Source of the DNA: Batkoa obscura
Taxonomy: Eukaryota > Entomophthoromycota > Entomophthoromycetes > Entomophthorales > Batkoaceae
Direction: 5' to 3'
Length of the DNA stretch: 64,000 nucleotides
NCBI GenBank assembly: GCA_030770535.1
Contig: JASVEC010000044.1
Span: 236,735-300,734, forward strand
Positions 33,362 through 45,343 of the stretch are shown here, one piece after another. The position numbers and the translations under genes are program-made. The notes under the pieces are model-generated. The model saw nothing but the letters and a program-made list of their open reading frames with translations. It did no database searches and was not told the DNA's origin. Numbering within the stretch: the first letter of the stretch is position 1; every line of letters begins with the position of its first letter.

Positions 33362-33470
33362 TATATGGGGATGAATTTTTATGTTTAAGAATTCTACTAA
33401 CAAATTTTCCGCTCAAATAGCGCTTAAAAAGTAGAAAAAGTAATGAAGTCAAAAAAAACAGCCCCATATA
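33362..33470 (-). mobile_element. Palindromic MITE, copy 11
   Basis: Ends TATATGGGGATGAATTTT / AACAGCCCCATATA; core CCGCTCAAATAGCGCTTAAA. TATA flanks on both sides. Confidence 0.87.
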
Positions 33471-33988
33471 TTTTACATCTTTGATTGCTTTTTCTGAAAA
33501 ATAAGGGGTAATGGCTTTTTTATATATCTTATTAGTTATTTAATAAATTATTTAAGGACTATTCTTTGATAATGAAAGCTTCTTTTTCTGATAATACTGT
33601 TAACTATTTGCATACAAAATTTCATTACTATCTACCTTGTACTAAAACCAGTTTCCTTCTTTATAAGATAAACATTATAAGCTTGATTTTTGATAGTTAT
33701 ATGTTGAATATATTTTATTAGATGCCGATTCTGAAGCAAATGTAACTTTATTTGAATCTAATTTAAATTGATATTGACAAATTATTGGAATTTAGATTCC
33801 TCACTTAACTTTACAAAATTCCCATATTTGTTATGTATATCTAAACAATAAATATGAAATGTACCAGTTATTATATAGATAATATCTATAAGTGAAAATA
33901 TTAAATTTATTAGTGGACCAGTACTTCTTTTAAACGAATAAAGCCCTTACTGTAGCTTACTTTTATAAAATGAGTTAAAAGAAAGAGT

Positions 33989-34094
33989 ATATGAGGATGT
34001 ATTTTTTCGTTTGAGAATTTTACTAAGAATTTTTCCACTCAAATAGCGGTTAAAAAATGGGAAAGTAATGGAATCAAAAAAAACATCCCCATAT
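33989..34094 (-). mobile_element. Palindromic MITE, copy 12
   Basis: Ends ATATGAGGATGTATTTT / AACATCCCCATAT; core CCACTCAAATAGCGGTTAAA, where the central GCGCT palindrome has one change. Confidence 0.86.
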
Positions 34095-34315
34095 GTAAAA
34101 AATAAGTATAATAAAGTAGGGAAAATAAACTACAAATCAACATTGAGACTATAACAAACATTTTTCTATTTATTCTTAGTATTACTTTCTTTTATAGTTT
34201 TTGGACACTTTTATGGTTCAATAAATGAATTATCAAAATTTTATAGTAGCTAGAGTTAATTCACATTGTTATTGCATATTTATTGAGAGTTTACAAGTTT
34301 TAAAACTTTCATTAA

Positions 34316-34423
34316 TATACGGGGATGTCTTTTTTAGCTTCAGCATTTTTTCCATCTTTTAAGCGCTATTTGAGTGGAAAAATTGTTAGTAAAATTTCTA
34401 AATATAAAAACACATCCCATATT
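34316..34423 (+). mobile_element. Palindromic MITE, copy 13
   Basis: Ends ATACGGGGATGTCTTTTTT / AACACATCCCATAT; core TTTAAGCGCTATTTGAGTGG perfect. Confidence 0.86.
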
Positions 34424-34591
34424 ATAAGTGAAAAACAATATATTTGAAACCTTTTGAGAAATTTTATATTAGTAAATCAAGAGTCTGGTTGATGTTAAAG
34501 GGTTTTAATTCATTTAATTTTAGTTTTCAAATCTTCAATCACACTTTTGTTTAAAGTATATTAACTTGTTATCTTGTTATTTAAAAATAAT

Positions 34592-34682
34592 ATATATGAG
34601 GATGTTTTTTTGATTCCATTGCTTTTTGATTTTTTAACCTCTATTTAAGTAGAAAAATTCTTAAAAAAGTACGTTGGAATAT
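34592..34682 (+). mobile_element. Palindromic MITE, copy 14 (degenerate)
   Basis: Left end ATATATGAGGATGTTTTT is clear; centre is reduced to ACCTCTATTTAAGTAGAAAA and the right end is lost. Lies 27 bp upstream of tRNA-Leu. Confidence 0.6.
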
Positions 34683-34708
34683 ATTAATTTATTGTGACAA
34701 TGGAAGTA

Positions 34709-34791
34709 GATCAGGTGGCCGAGTTGGTCTAAGGCGCCGTGTTAAGGCCGCGGTCTCTTCGGAGGCGTGGGTTCGAATCCCATCCTGATCA
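34709..34791 (+). tRNA. tRNA-Leu (anticodon AAG)
   Basis: Class II tRNA with a long variable arm. Acceptor GATCAGG pairs with CCTGATC; D-arm GCC...GGC; anticodon stem CCGTG/CGCGG with loop TTAAGGC gives anticodon AAG (codon CTT, Leu; A34 is normally edited to inosine). The variable arm TCTCTTCGGAGGC forms a hairpin. The T-arm is GTGGG-TTCGAAT-CCCAT and supplies the internal B box GGTTCGAATCC; the A box is TGGCCGAGTTGG. Discriminator A. No intron and no encoded CCA. Confidence 0.96.
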
Positions 34792-35085
34792 CTAATTTTA
34801 GTCATCATACTAATGACAAAATTTTATTAACTATTTGAATAGTAATTGTTATTTTCATCTTGCTTAAGAATGCATATACCACTCACTCTGATGATAAGAG
34901 CTTGCTATATAAAGTAAGGACATATTTATTTTTAACTAATATAAAATCATAAGCATCAGTAATCTTTATTCTTAATGCTAATGATTAGTAATTCAATCTA
35001 TGATTTTGATGATGTCAGAACTCATTTATCAACTATAAATACATTTAAAAATCAAACTCAATAATATTAAAAAAAAAATAACAAG

Positions 35086-36242
35086 ATGAGTCAAGCAACT
35101 GTTAGTACTAAAACTTATACCTTATCCAGTGGCCATAAAATGCCAGCTATCGGATTAGGCACTAGTAAATTTTAATTTAATTAAATATTTTTTCTTAATT
35201 AAATAAACAAATTAGAAAAAGGAGATGACCGTGAACAAACTATTAGAATTATTCAAGATGCTATTGAATCTGGTTATCGTCATATCGATACAGCAGCTAT
35301 GTGTAAGTTCCTTATTATCATTAATTTTCAAAAACCTTTATAACATCCCCTTAATAGATGAAACAGAGGATATGGTAGGTGAAGCTATTCGTCGTAGCGG
35401 AGTTAAAAGAGAAGACTTATTTGTAACTAGTAAAGTATGGTGTACTGATTTAATTAAAGAGAGAGTTCTACCAGCATTTGAAAAAAGTTTAGCTACTTTA
35501 AATGTAGACTATATTGATTTATATTTAATTCATTGGCCAATCGCTTTTGAATCTCCTCAAAGTAGTCCACCTAAAGTAATTGAAAATTATGATTTTGTAG
35601 AGACTTGGAAAGAGTTAGAGGTAAAGTAAATTCTATAGAACTTAGTACTTTTAATAAATTATAAATAGAAATTAGTAGAAAGTGGAAAAGTTAAATCTAT
35701 TGGCGTATCTAATTTTAATATTGAAAAATTAGAAAGATTATTAAAACATTGTAAAATACCACCAACTGTTAATCAAGTAGAACTTCATCCATATTTAGCT
35801 CAACCTGACCTTAAAAAGTTCTGTGATGAAAATAAAATTATTTTAACAGGTTATTCTCCTTTAGGTAGATCAATTGAACCTAGAATTGATCAAGATAAAG
35901 TAGTAAGTTAAATAATAATAATATGTTTTTAATAATATTCACTTAAATTTAGATTGTTGAATTAGCTGATAAATATCAAGTATCATCAGCTCAAATAATC
36001 TTGAGTTGGGCCGTACAAAGAGGTACTGCAGGTAAATTAAGAATACTAGTATTGAAAATCATTGGTGTAGTTTTATTAATTATTATTTAGTTGTACCAAG
36101 ATCTGCTAATAAAGAAAGACAATTAAAAAATATCACTTTAGTACAATTGGATGAAGATGATAAGAAAAAAGTAGATGATTTAAATAAGAATCATCGTTAT
36201 ATTAATCCAGAAAAAATGTGGGGTGTTAAAAATGTATTTTAA
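35086..36242 (+). CDS. Aldo-keto reductase
   Basis: NADPH-dependent carbonyl reductase of the AKR superfamily. Six exons: 35086-35164, 35216-35302, 35358-35620, 35669-35902, 35953-36031 and 36091-36242, 297 aa, phases consistent. It starts with the AKR N-terminus [17 protein letters not shown]. The catalytic tetrad is visible: Asp and Tyr in [11 protein letters not shown] (Tyr codon split by an intron), Lys in LFVTSKVW and His in [10 protein letters not shown]. Further family motifs are [40 protein letters not shown] and [15 protein letters not shown], the cofactor-binding loop. The nearest classes are the fungal D-xylose/glycerol-type reductases; substrate cannot be fixed. The five introns (about 48-59 nt) cluster at TPR-like regular spacing along the barrel. 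Confidence 0.92.
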
Positions 36243-36479
36243 ATATATATTGAAATAAACAATGTGTTAAGTATTATTTTATTATTTTATTATTTTATTA
36301 TTATTTTATTTTTAATATCAAAGTAATATTTTAAAACTATGATTAAAACTCGTCAAGCCTCATTTTAAAATCTAATTTTTTTAATGAAATTTACTAAGTT
36401 TAGAAAATTCTAATCTCTTTTTTTAAGCCAAACTTTCAATTCATTTTAAAAATTTTCCACAAAATTTTCAATTTCCAAA

Positions 36480-38445
36480 ATGAATTTGAACAAACGAGTG
36501 ATAGCGATCTTTGGCACAACAGGAGTAGGAAAAACGAAATTAAGTATCGAATTAGCTAAGCGGTATAATGGAGAAATAATTAATGTAGATGTAATGCAGG
36601 TAATTCAATTCTCATTTCAATAATAATTATTATATCTTATGTTAAAACAATAACAAAAATATTTATAATGTAAAATGGAAATTAATAATTAAATCAAATA
36701 TTTTAGATGTATAAAGGCTTTGATATTATCACTAACAAAGCTACTTTAAAAGAAAGAGATTTAATACCTCATCATATGATGGATTTTGTATCAATTGAAG
36801 AAGAATATGATATCCAACAATTTGAAAATGATGCATTGAAAAAAGTAAATTTAATAAATTTTAAATTAATTAATCTTTTTATAAATCAACTAAACAATCT
36901 ATTCAATTTATTATAGATAGATATGCTTCATTCTAAAAACAAAATACCTATATTAGTAGGTGGTACTCATTATTATTTTCAATCTTTATTATGGGAAAAT
37001 AATATTATTAATAAAAATTCCCTTCCTTTATCAAATTCACTTTCCCCTTCCTCCACTATTCCTATAGAAGATATTAGCAAACTAAAAACTCATTGGTCAA
37101 CATTAGATAATCGATCATTATATACTGAACTTGAAAAAGTAGATCCAGAGATAGCAGTTCAATGGCATTATAATGATCGACGACGAGTATTAAGGGGATT
37201 AGAAATTTATCATTCAATGAATCAAAAGCAGAGCGAACTATTAAAATCTCAAAAAGAAAAAAAGAAATTGCGATTTAATACACTAGTATTTTGGACATTT
37301 AGTGAGAAAAATGAGTTAGATAAAAGATTAGATGATAGAGTAGATAGTATGGTAAAGGTAAGTTAAAAAGAAATAGAAAGAGAGAATTAAAGTATTTGTT
37401 AATTATTTATAACTTAATATAGGAAGGGTTAATTAATGAAATGAATGAATTGTATAATTGTTTAAACAAATTACCTAGTGATATTGGAGAGTATGACCGT
37501 GGTATTAAACAAGCTATCGGTAAGTTTACTGTATATTATTTATTATCATTTATTATTATTTATTATTATTTATTTTAGGGTTTAAAGCGTTTGATCCTTA
37601 TTTTCAATTATTAAAACAACAAAAAGAAGAAAAGGAACAATTTGAAGTTGAGTAAGTATTACATTTTCTTTTACTAATATCAATTTATTTCAATAATACT
37701 AATCTTAATTTATTGTTTTATTGTTTTATTTATTAATTTGATTTATAATTAATTTAGATTGCAAAAAGTAACTCTATCTTGTCTTGAAGTAATGAAACAA
37801 CAAACTCGAAAATATGCTAAAAAACAAATTAATTTTATTAAAAACAAATTAATGCTGTTAATAAAAAATAGTGTCCAAAATCAAGAAGCGATTTTTCCAA
37901 GATTATTAAATGCTACTGGTAAGTAAAATTAAATTTCAAAAAAGGAATATTGTTGAAGATTTTATAACAATAAACACTTATAATAATATCTTTGTTTATT
38001 ATAGATTTAAATCAATGGGATAAGAATGTATTAAATAGAGCAATTGAGCTATGTGATAGTAAAAATTAACTGAATTTTTTAAAGTTATTTAATAGAATTC
38101 TTTTTTTTATTTAGAAATATTAATACAAAATAATACTTTCATAGAATTAGATACTGAATTTCAATCTTTATTTAATAATTGTGAAAATAATAGGTAATCA
38201 TATTAATACTGATTTATTAACTTATTCACTTAAATACCTCTTTACCTTTTAGTTATATTAAATTTGAAAATTGGAAAAAAAGAGTTTGTGAATCATGTTC
38301 TTTAAGAATAGATAAAACAACAGGTAGCTTAGTGGAACCAGTAATAATTAATGGAGATCAAGAATGGGAAGCTCATCTAAAAAGTAAAATGCATCGTAAA
38401 CAAAAAGATTTTAATAAGTATAAAGCATTAGTAAAATTAGATTAA
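36480..38445 (+). CDS. MOD5: tRNA dimethylallyltransferase (Mod5/TRIT1)
   Basis: Adds dimethylallyl to A37 of tRNAs that read UNN codons (i6A). Nine exons: 36480-36599, 36707-36844, 36917-37357, 37423-37519, 37579-37651, 37758-37918, 38005-38058, 38115-38193 and 38253-38445, 451 aa, all phases consistent. P-loop [20 protein letters not shown], then [97 protein letters not shown] and [18 protein letters not shown] follow family order. The C-terminus has the eukaryotic C2H2-type zinc finger (CESC...[14 protein letters not shown]) that contacts the anticodon stem. The 72-nt intron 3 and a 54-nt exon 7 are ordinary. Dual mitochondrial/cytosolic targeting known from yeast cannot be judged here. 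Confidence 0.93.
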
Positions 38446-38580
38446 TTTAATAATAATAATAATAAATATACAATGAAATAAACATAAACATAAAAATAAA
38501 CATAAAAATAAAATATATAGAATATGATTTAATTTAATTTATAGTATTGGATTATTATTAATTTATTAAAATATTATTAA

Positions 38581-41500
38581 TTATTCTACCCATGGATTTT
38601 CATTTTCATTTTCATTTTCATTATGACTATTATTCAATAATGAAGTAGTCATTGTTTCAATATCACCTTCTTCAATTAATTGATTTAACCCATTAAAACT
38701 ATTATGATTTTGATGATTCATGGTGTTTCTTCTACTACTCTTTTTATTCAATAATACCGCAGATAAACGATTAATCTTATTTGGATCTTTACCTGGTACA
38801 AAATAAGATAAAAACAAATTAATCCAGAAAGGTACAATCAATATTGTTACTGATAATATTAATGTTAACCAAAATTTAGATTGATAAAATAAACCAGCAA
38901 TTTCATACATTTTTAATAATGGTATTTCTACTGATGCTAAATAAGTAGTTATAAAATAAGTTAATATGGTACCAAATACTACTATCATATTTAAATAAGT
39001 AAAATGATTTGTATAAATTGCAATTGTTAATTGAACTGTTACTACAACGATTGAATAAGCCATGAAAGATAAAGATAAGCCAGAATGAGGGGCATCAAAT
39101 ATAATAGTGTTATCCATTTCATTGACAACAGAATAAAAAAAGACTGATAAAAATAAAGTAATTAAACCTTGTAATATTGCCCAACCAAACCATTTAAATG
39201 TCGAATTAACAAATAAATAATGTGGATCTCTACCATTAGTAAATTGATATAATTTAGGTTCATTTAATAAGATGTTTTCTTCAATATCTTTATCTAATAC
39301 ATAAAATAAAATAGGTAATCCTGTATATAATATATTATATAATGAAAGTGAATAGGTAGTTAATAATGAACTTCCTGAAAACCCATTAAATAATTGATAA
39401 CCTGCTTGTAATGTAGATACAAATAAACTCTTATAAAAACAATATAATGCTACAAATTTAACTCGATGTAATGAATATCTTCCATGAACTAAAATTAATC
39501 GATTTAAATGATAAAATCGAGATATTGAAATATCACATGCTCTACTAGCTTGTAAACCTTCTCTACCTCTTAATCCAATCCCTATATTGGCTCTTTGAAT
39601 CATTCTTACATCATTACCACCATCACCAATGGCTAAAGTAACTTTACCTTGACTTTTAATCATATCTACCATTTCTCCTTTTTGTTTAGGTGTTGCTCGA
39701 CAACATATTACTGTATGGGCTTGTAACGCTAATTTTAAGAATTTAGTTTTTAATGTAATATTTTCTAATATCCATTTTAAACATTGACCATCTAATACTA
39801 AAGACAATATAGGTTGACTTAATTCATTGTGGTGTAATATTGGGGTAATAGGGTGTTGTTGTTGATTATTATTATTATTAATATGAGTTATATTATTAAT
39901 TAAATCTAAATTCTTAATTTCAAATTCAATCTTATTTAATAATAAATTGGGATCTAATTCATTTGCTGATAATATAACAGTATTTCCATTATCACTTGGT
40001 AATAAATGACAAGATTTACCAATTTGTATAGCAGTTATTAATTTATCTCCAGTTAACATCCAAATTTTAATGCCTGCTTTACGTAAACTAGCTATAGTAG
40101 TAGGTACATTTGTTTGTAATTTATCTTCAATTCCAGTACATCCTAGTAATTCAAAGGAATGTTCAATATTACAATAACTTTGTTCAATTAATTCTTCTCG
40201 TTCATTGATTGCTGTTATTGCTTTTTGATGTTCTTTTTTCCATGATATATATTCTTCTCGGGTTATTTGTTTATAAGCAATCGTTAATGTTCTTAATCCC
40301 ATACTAGCATAATCTAATAAATGTTGCTCTGTTAAATCCAATATATCATTAGGTTGACATAAAGGTAATAATGTATCATCAGCTCCTTTAGTTAAGACTA
40401 ATATGGGACTATCTTGATCACAAAAAGGTTCAATTCGTTGTAATATAATCGACATTCTTTTTCTATTGGAAGAAAATTCTAATATATCCAATAATTTATA
40501 TTTATAAAGAGGTAAATTACCCACTTTTAAACTTAATATTTTATTTTGTTCTTGAATAAATTCAAATCCAACTTTATTTGCTGCTTCAACTAAGGCTTCT
40601 TCATCGGGTGAATTACCTTTATATTCCATTTGATTTTTAGTTTCATTAAATTTAGGAATTATTTTATGACATAAACTTAATACTTCAAAAAATTTCAATA
40701 ATTTATAATGATATGGATCTAATTGAATATTTGGTTCTTTTAAACTTTTAAATAATTGTTGAATATGTTTATCTAATATTAAATTCCATATACAATTTCC
40801 AGAATATGATAGTCTTCCAATATCTGATGATGCAATATATGATTTACCTGCAATAGAACAACATTTAAATACCATAATGTTTTCAGTTAAAGTTCCTGTT
40901 TTATCAGTCATTATATATTCAATTTGTCCTAATTCATCTGGTATTGAAGTGTTTTTTGGAATAGCTGGTCCTCTTGTTTCATCTAGCATATGAATGTCCC
41001 AACCGATAAAACAAGAACACATAAATTTAGTTAAATCCATACTAACTTTTAATGAAATTGGTATTACTAAAGATAATAATAATAACATTCTTAATGGTAT
41101 TGTTATATGATTTATAAAATTATCTTCAAATTGTTGATTGTGATGATTATAATATAAATAATCATGTTTTTTTATAAATTCATTAAATTGTAATCGATTT
41201 CCAATTGTACCTAAAACAAAAAAAATATTAATATTAATATTTATAATAATATAATAATATATCTACCTAAAAATAATACTAATAATAATTGTAATATAAA
41301 TACTAATATTGATGCTCTTTCAATTTGTAAATCCAATATAGTTAATTTCTGATGTGAATTTCCTTTATTTAAACCCAATTTTGTTTCTAGACCAGTATAA
41401 ACAGCAACGCCATAAACAAATTTAGTATTTTTTAATATTGTACCTTGTAATAACAATTGATTTGGATTTAATGGTATAATATTACCGTCTAGTATTAATC

Positions 41501-42390
41501 TTGCATCAAAATTATAAAGATGAGCATTAGGTTGTGGACATTCAATAATACCATTCAAATTACAAAATTCATCTAATTCCATTTCCATTGTTATTTTAGG
41601 ACAATGAATTGTTTTTAGATTCGATTCTCCATCTAAATTCGATGTTAACAAATAAGCTTCTCCATATGCTTCATCACTTTTTAATAATACTAAATCACAC
41701 GGAATTTCTTCATCTTGTGAAATTTTCACTATATCTCCTACTTTTATTTGTCCACTCTGTATGGGTTTTAAACTACCATCACTGCGTAGTTTAGAATAAT
41801 ATCGTTCATTGAATTGTTGATCTGCTTTCCATCGTTTATAATCATCATAGATCTCTTTAATTCCAGAAATACTAAAAATAATAATCAATGGAGTCCATGT
41901 AGTTATTGGATTAATAGGTGTCTAAAGAATAAAAAATAAAGTTAATTAATTTATTAGTAATATTGTTATTTTATAATACTTACCAATTGTTTAATTAACT
42001 GTAAACAAGCAATTAATAAAAAATAAAAATTCATAAACCTCCTATAAAAAAAAGTATTATTTATTAAATTGTTTGTACCATTTTAATATTAATAACAGAA
42101 ACTTACCCAAACTGTTCCCAGAAAAATATTGGCAAAAAAGTCAATAGACTATACTTTGTATTTAATACTTTATTATTTTTAAATTTATTTAATTGATTCA
42201 ACTCTCGATTAATTTTAATACTATCGCTTGTATCAGCTTCATCTAAATTAGGAAAAGGCACTATTTTAATAACTCGTATTTTTTTATCTTCTAAATCTTC
42301 TTTTCTGAAATTAGGTAATCGACTAGTGATAGGTTGTAACAGTCGTTTAACATAATCAACGATATTAAATTCAATATGAAAATTATTCAT
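38581..42390 (-). CDS. P4-type phospholipid-transporting ATPase (flippase)
   Basis: Multi-pass flippase that moves aminophospholipids to the cytosolic leaflet. Four exons on the minus strand: 42107-42390, 41984-42041, 41267-41921 and 38581-41210, 1208 aa. Seen in order: N-terminal P4 sequence NKVLNTKYSLLTFLPIFFWE, actuator loop LLTSNLDGESNLKTIHCP (DGES, where most P4 pumps have DGET), phosphorylation motif QIEYIMTDKTGTLTENIMVF, nucleotide site ILEFSSNRKRMSIIL and LVLTKGADDTLLP, hinge KIWMLTGDKLITAIQIGKSC, and LAIGDGGNDVRMIQRANIGI followed by GIGLRGREGLQA. By eye the ordering and wording (ELGQIEYI.TDKTGTLT; CCSIAGKSY; FYKSLF) resemble plant ALA2 more than Drs2, Dnf or Neo1. The C-terminus ends in an Asn/Glu dipeptide run. 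Flippases of this class usually need a CDC50 partner, which is not in the window. Confidence 0.93.
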
Positions 42391-42647
42391 TTTATTTATT
42401 TATTAAAATAAAAGTAAATTAAATAAAATTAAAGGATTATTTAAATTTATCAAGAACATAAGTTAACTTCATTTATTCTCATTAAAAAATATATATTTTA
42501 TTTAATTGGTTTATTCTCCCCGCTTTAACCTATAATAAGCCATTTGAATTTGAACTAACGGAATTAAGCCACTGTCAAAAACCAGCTCATTTTTAATACT
42601 AATATTTGAAAATAATGATTAAATAATGAGATCAATTGACCATTTAT

Positions 42648-43439
42648 CTATGCTTTTACTTCCAATTTTATAATTTCATTAAAATCAGTAATTGCTTCTA
42701 ATTGAATATTGGGCAAATGAATATTATTAGTTAATAAATTTAGTGCTTTTGTATAAGTAATTTCTTTTTTAAATAAAGTAGAGAATAAGTGTTGTTTCAT
42801 TGAGGTTTCCTGTTCAATGGATTTAAGGATGGGTGTGAGAAGGGTATCTATAACAAGAGATGAGTAAGTGATTGATTACTTTGTACAATATATATAATGA
42901 TAATCTGAATCTTACTTAAACTATTCATTGAATGTGTTAAAAATAATATTTCATCTTTTAACTTTAAATTGTTTTCTTCAATCTTTTTTAATTGTTGATA
43001 AGTTGACTGTATTTTATGAAATTGATTTATCTAATTAAAAAATAAAAATCATCATTATGAATAATTAATAAAATGAGTAAATAAATTTACTTGTCTATCA
43101 ATTACAATTTTAAAATCTTTATTGTAAATTAATAGATATTCTTCCTTTAATAAATCTAATTGTTTGATAATTCCACTGCCTTCTCTTTCTGCTTTATTAA
43201 CTAGATCCAAATGCCTATACAATTATCAATAAATACACTAATATTTATAAATCATACTTATTAATATATTACCAGTTATCAAACTTTATAGTCAACCAAC
43301 CATTACTTAATTTGATTAAATCAGTATTTAATTCCATAAAAAATTCTATATTTTTTTGTATATTTAACAATTCTCGTTTATATTCCGAAATTACTTTGAT
43401 TTGTTGAATACTCATTCTAATCTTGTTTTGTTCGGCCAT
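42648..43439 (-). CDS. Coiled-coil protein of unknown function
   Basis: Four exons on the minus strand: 43273-43439, 43091-43214, 42916-43030 and 42648-42847, 201 aa; all phases agree. I do not recognise the family. Almost the whole chain is predicted helix with heptad-like spacing: IQQIKVISEYKRELLNIQKN, LLKEEYLLIYNKDFKIVIDR, HKIQSTYQQLKKIEENNLKL and LLTPILKSIEQETSMKQH. A short segment LSNGWLTIKFDNWH breaks the helix near residue 50. No signal peptide, membrane segment or Cys cluster. Size and composition would fit a small subunit of a kinetochore, augmin or tethering complex, but that is guesswork. The gene lies 260 bp upstream of the flippase gene on the same strand. Confidence 0.65.
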
Positions 43440-43849
43440 ATCTATGCTCTGTATATTCTATATATTTTATATATTCTATATACTCTATATAATGTCTATT
43501 GAATTCTGAAGAAAATCTGAAATTATTGAAGCTAATAAAATTTGGCTCAATTATTAATAATAAAAACTTGAATTATTGGTCAGTCTACTCTATTTTACAA
43601 ATTTGCGTCTGAAATTCTAACCGAATTGTTTAATTGGTTAAGTTTAATTTGTTCATCATCTGACAAAGCAAAATTTGGATTCCAATTGAAAACTTACTAA
43701 GAAAAGTAAGTTAAATGATAGATTTAGATAATCAAAATAATCAAAATAATAAATATAAATAAAAGTAATCTTTTGGTCCTTTTTTTGAGACTTCTTTGTT
43801 TACAATTTATAATTCTAAAACTAAACTAACAAAAAGAAGAAGCTATAGG

Positions 43850-45152
43850 ATGTTAAAAAATGAAATGGACAAACAGAATTTAAATTATATAGTAAAATCT
43901 TTACTTGCTGGTGGTGTGGCTGGCTGTGCAGGTAATTATATTATATTATATTATATTATATTATATTATATGTATAGCTACAGTAAACTAACGAGCAATA
44001 TCTAATTATAGCCAAAACTCTTGTAGCCCCCTTAGATCGTGTTAAGATATTATTTCAAGTATCTAATCCAAAGGTACAAAAACATAGTGGTAAGTAATTA
44101 TATCTAAATCGTATATAACTTCAAAAAAGAAAGCATTCGCATTAATAACGATTACTTAATTTAATTTATTAGGTAGTTTTAAAGGAATATTTGGTGCTAT
44201 GAGTGATATTTATAAATCACATGGTACTTTTGGTTTATTTCAAGGCCATTCAGCTACTATTTTAAGAGTGTTTCCTTATGCTTCTATTAAATTTATGGCA
44301 TTTGAACAGTTTAAAGTTGTAAGTTTATTGTTATGTATTATTGTATTATCTATTTATTATTGTTATTTTATTTTATATTAATTTTTATTGAATATTTACT
44401 AATTTTTTATAATTATTATATAGATTGTTTATAAATTCAATTATTTTGAAAAAAGTGTATCCCATTTTATAGCGGGTTCATTAGCAGGTAAAAATTTAGT
44501 AATTATTGATTTTTAATAAGTTTTGAAATTAAACTTAAAATGAATAGGTACTACTTCAGTAATATTTACATATCCACTTGATATGATACGAACAAGAATG
44601 GCATATGAATTTGATCACCCATTAAGAATTGGAGAAACAATACGAAAAATTTATAATGAACCATTAACAATAACAACTAAAAATCGGTATTTATTAAATT
44701 GTGGTGGTCTTATTAATTTTTATCGAGGATTTTTACCGACTTTATTAGGTATTGTTCCTTACGCTGGTGTTTCTTTTTGGGCTCATTCTAAATTAACTAC
44801 TTTCTTTAAAACTAAATTATCAACTATTGCAGTTGATCAAACAATATCTAATCAAGACAAAGTTCATTTAAAAGCTTGGGCAGAATTAACTTGTGGTGGA
44901 TTAGCTGGCGCAATTGCCCAAACTTGTTCTTATCCTTTAGAAGTTATACGGCGTCGTATGCAAGTAGCTGGAATCGATTCCAAATTTATTAATAGAAAAG
45001 GTATTTTTAATACAGCTCAAACCATATTAAAAGAAAAAGGTTTAAGAGGTTTCTTTGTTGGTCTTTCAATTGGCTATATTAAAGTAACGCCAATGTTTGC
45101 TATCTCTTTCTTTACTTATTCAAAAATGAAACAATGGCTAAAAATTGATTGA
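43850..45152 (+). CDS. LEU5: Mitochondrial carrier, Leu5/SLC25A16-42 type (CoA)
   Basis: Inner-membrane carrier needed for coenzyme A accumulation in mitochondria. Five exons: 43850-43931, 44012-44089, 44173-44318, 44424-44487 and 44548-45152, 324 aa. Three carrier repeats are present with signatures split by introns: [35 protein letters not shown] and [17 protein letters not shown]. The stretch [15 protein letters not shown]...[20 protein letters not shown] is specific to Leu5/SLC25A42-like carriers. The start is the ATG at 43850; upstream in-frame sequence has no earlier ATG. Intron 1 contains a (TTATA)n run. CoA as substrate is inferred from the subfamily. Confidence 0.9.
43934..43972. repeat. 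(TTATA)n microsatellite in carrier intron 1
   Basis: About seven copies of a 5-nt unit directly after the 5' splice site (gtaattatattatattatat). Lengths of such runs usually vary among strains. Confidence 0.85.
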
Positions 45153-45343
45153 GTGAGTAAAAATGAAAAAGTATTAAATTTATAAATTGAAATAAATAAT
45201 TGTGTTTTTTTATTTGATTTCCATTTCGAGTTAGTAATAATAAAGAGTTTACAAAACAATAGAAATTGAATTTAAAATATGAAATTTATATAAAAAAGTG
45301 AGATGGGAAAATTGATTGAAAAAAAGATCTAGAACGTCAAAGC

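Larger units (their letters stand above)
32765..34315. other. AT-rich DNA between clustered MITEs
   Basis: Outside MITE copies 11 and 12 no gene, gene remnant or RNA gene was recognised. Confidence 0.45.

Noticed and set aside
32319-34682. Regularly recurring ~105-bp units, at first glance like an array
   Set aside because: Not CRISPR or a satellite: units are in both orientations, spacers differ from ~50 to ~620 bp, and the units are palindromic with TA-type flanks.
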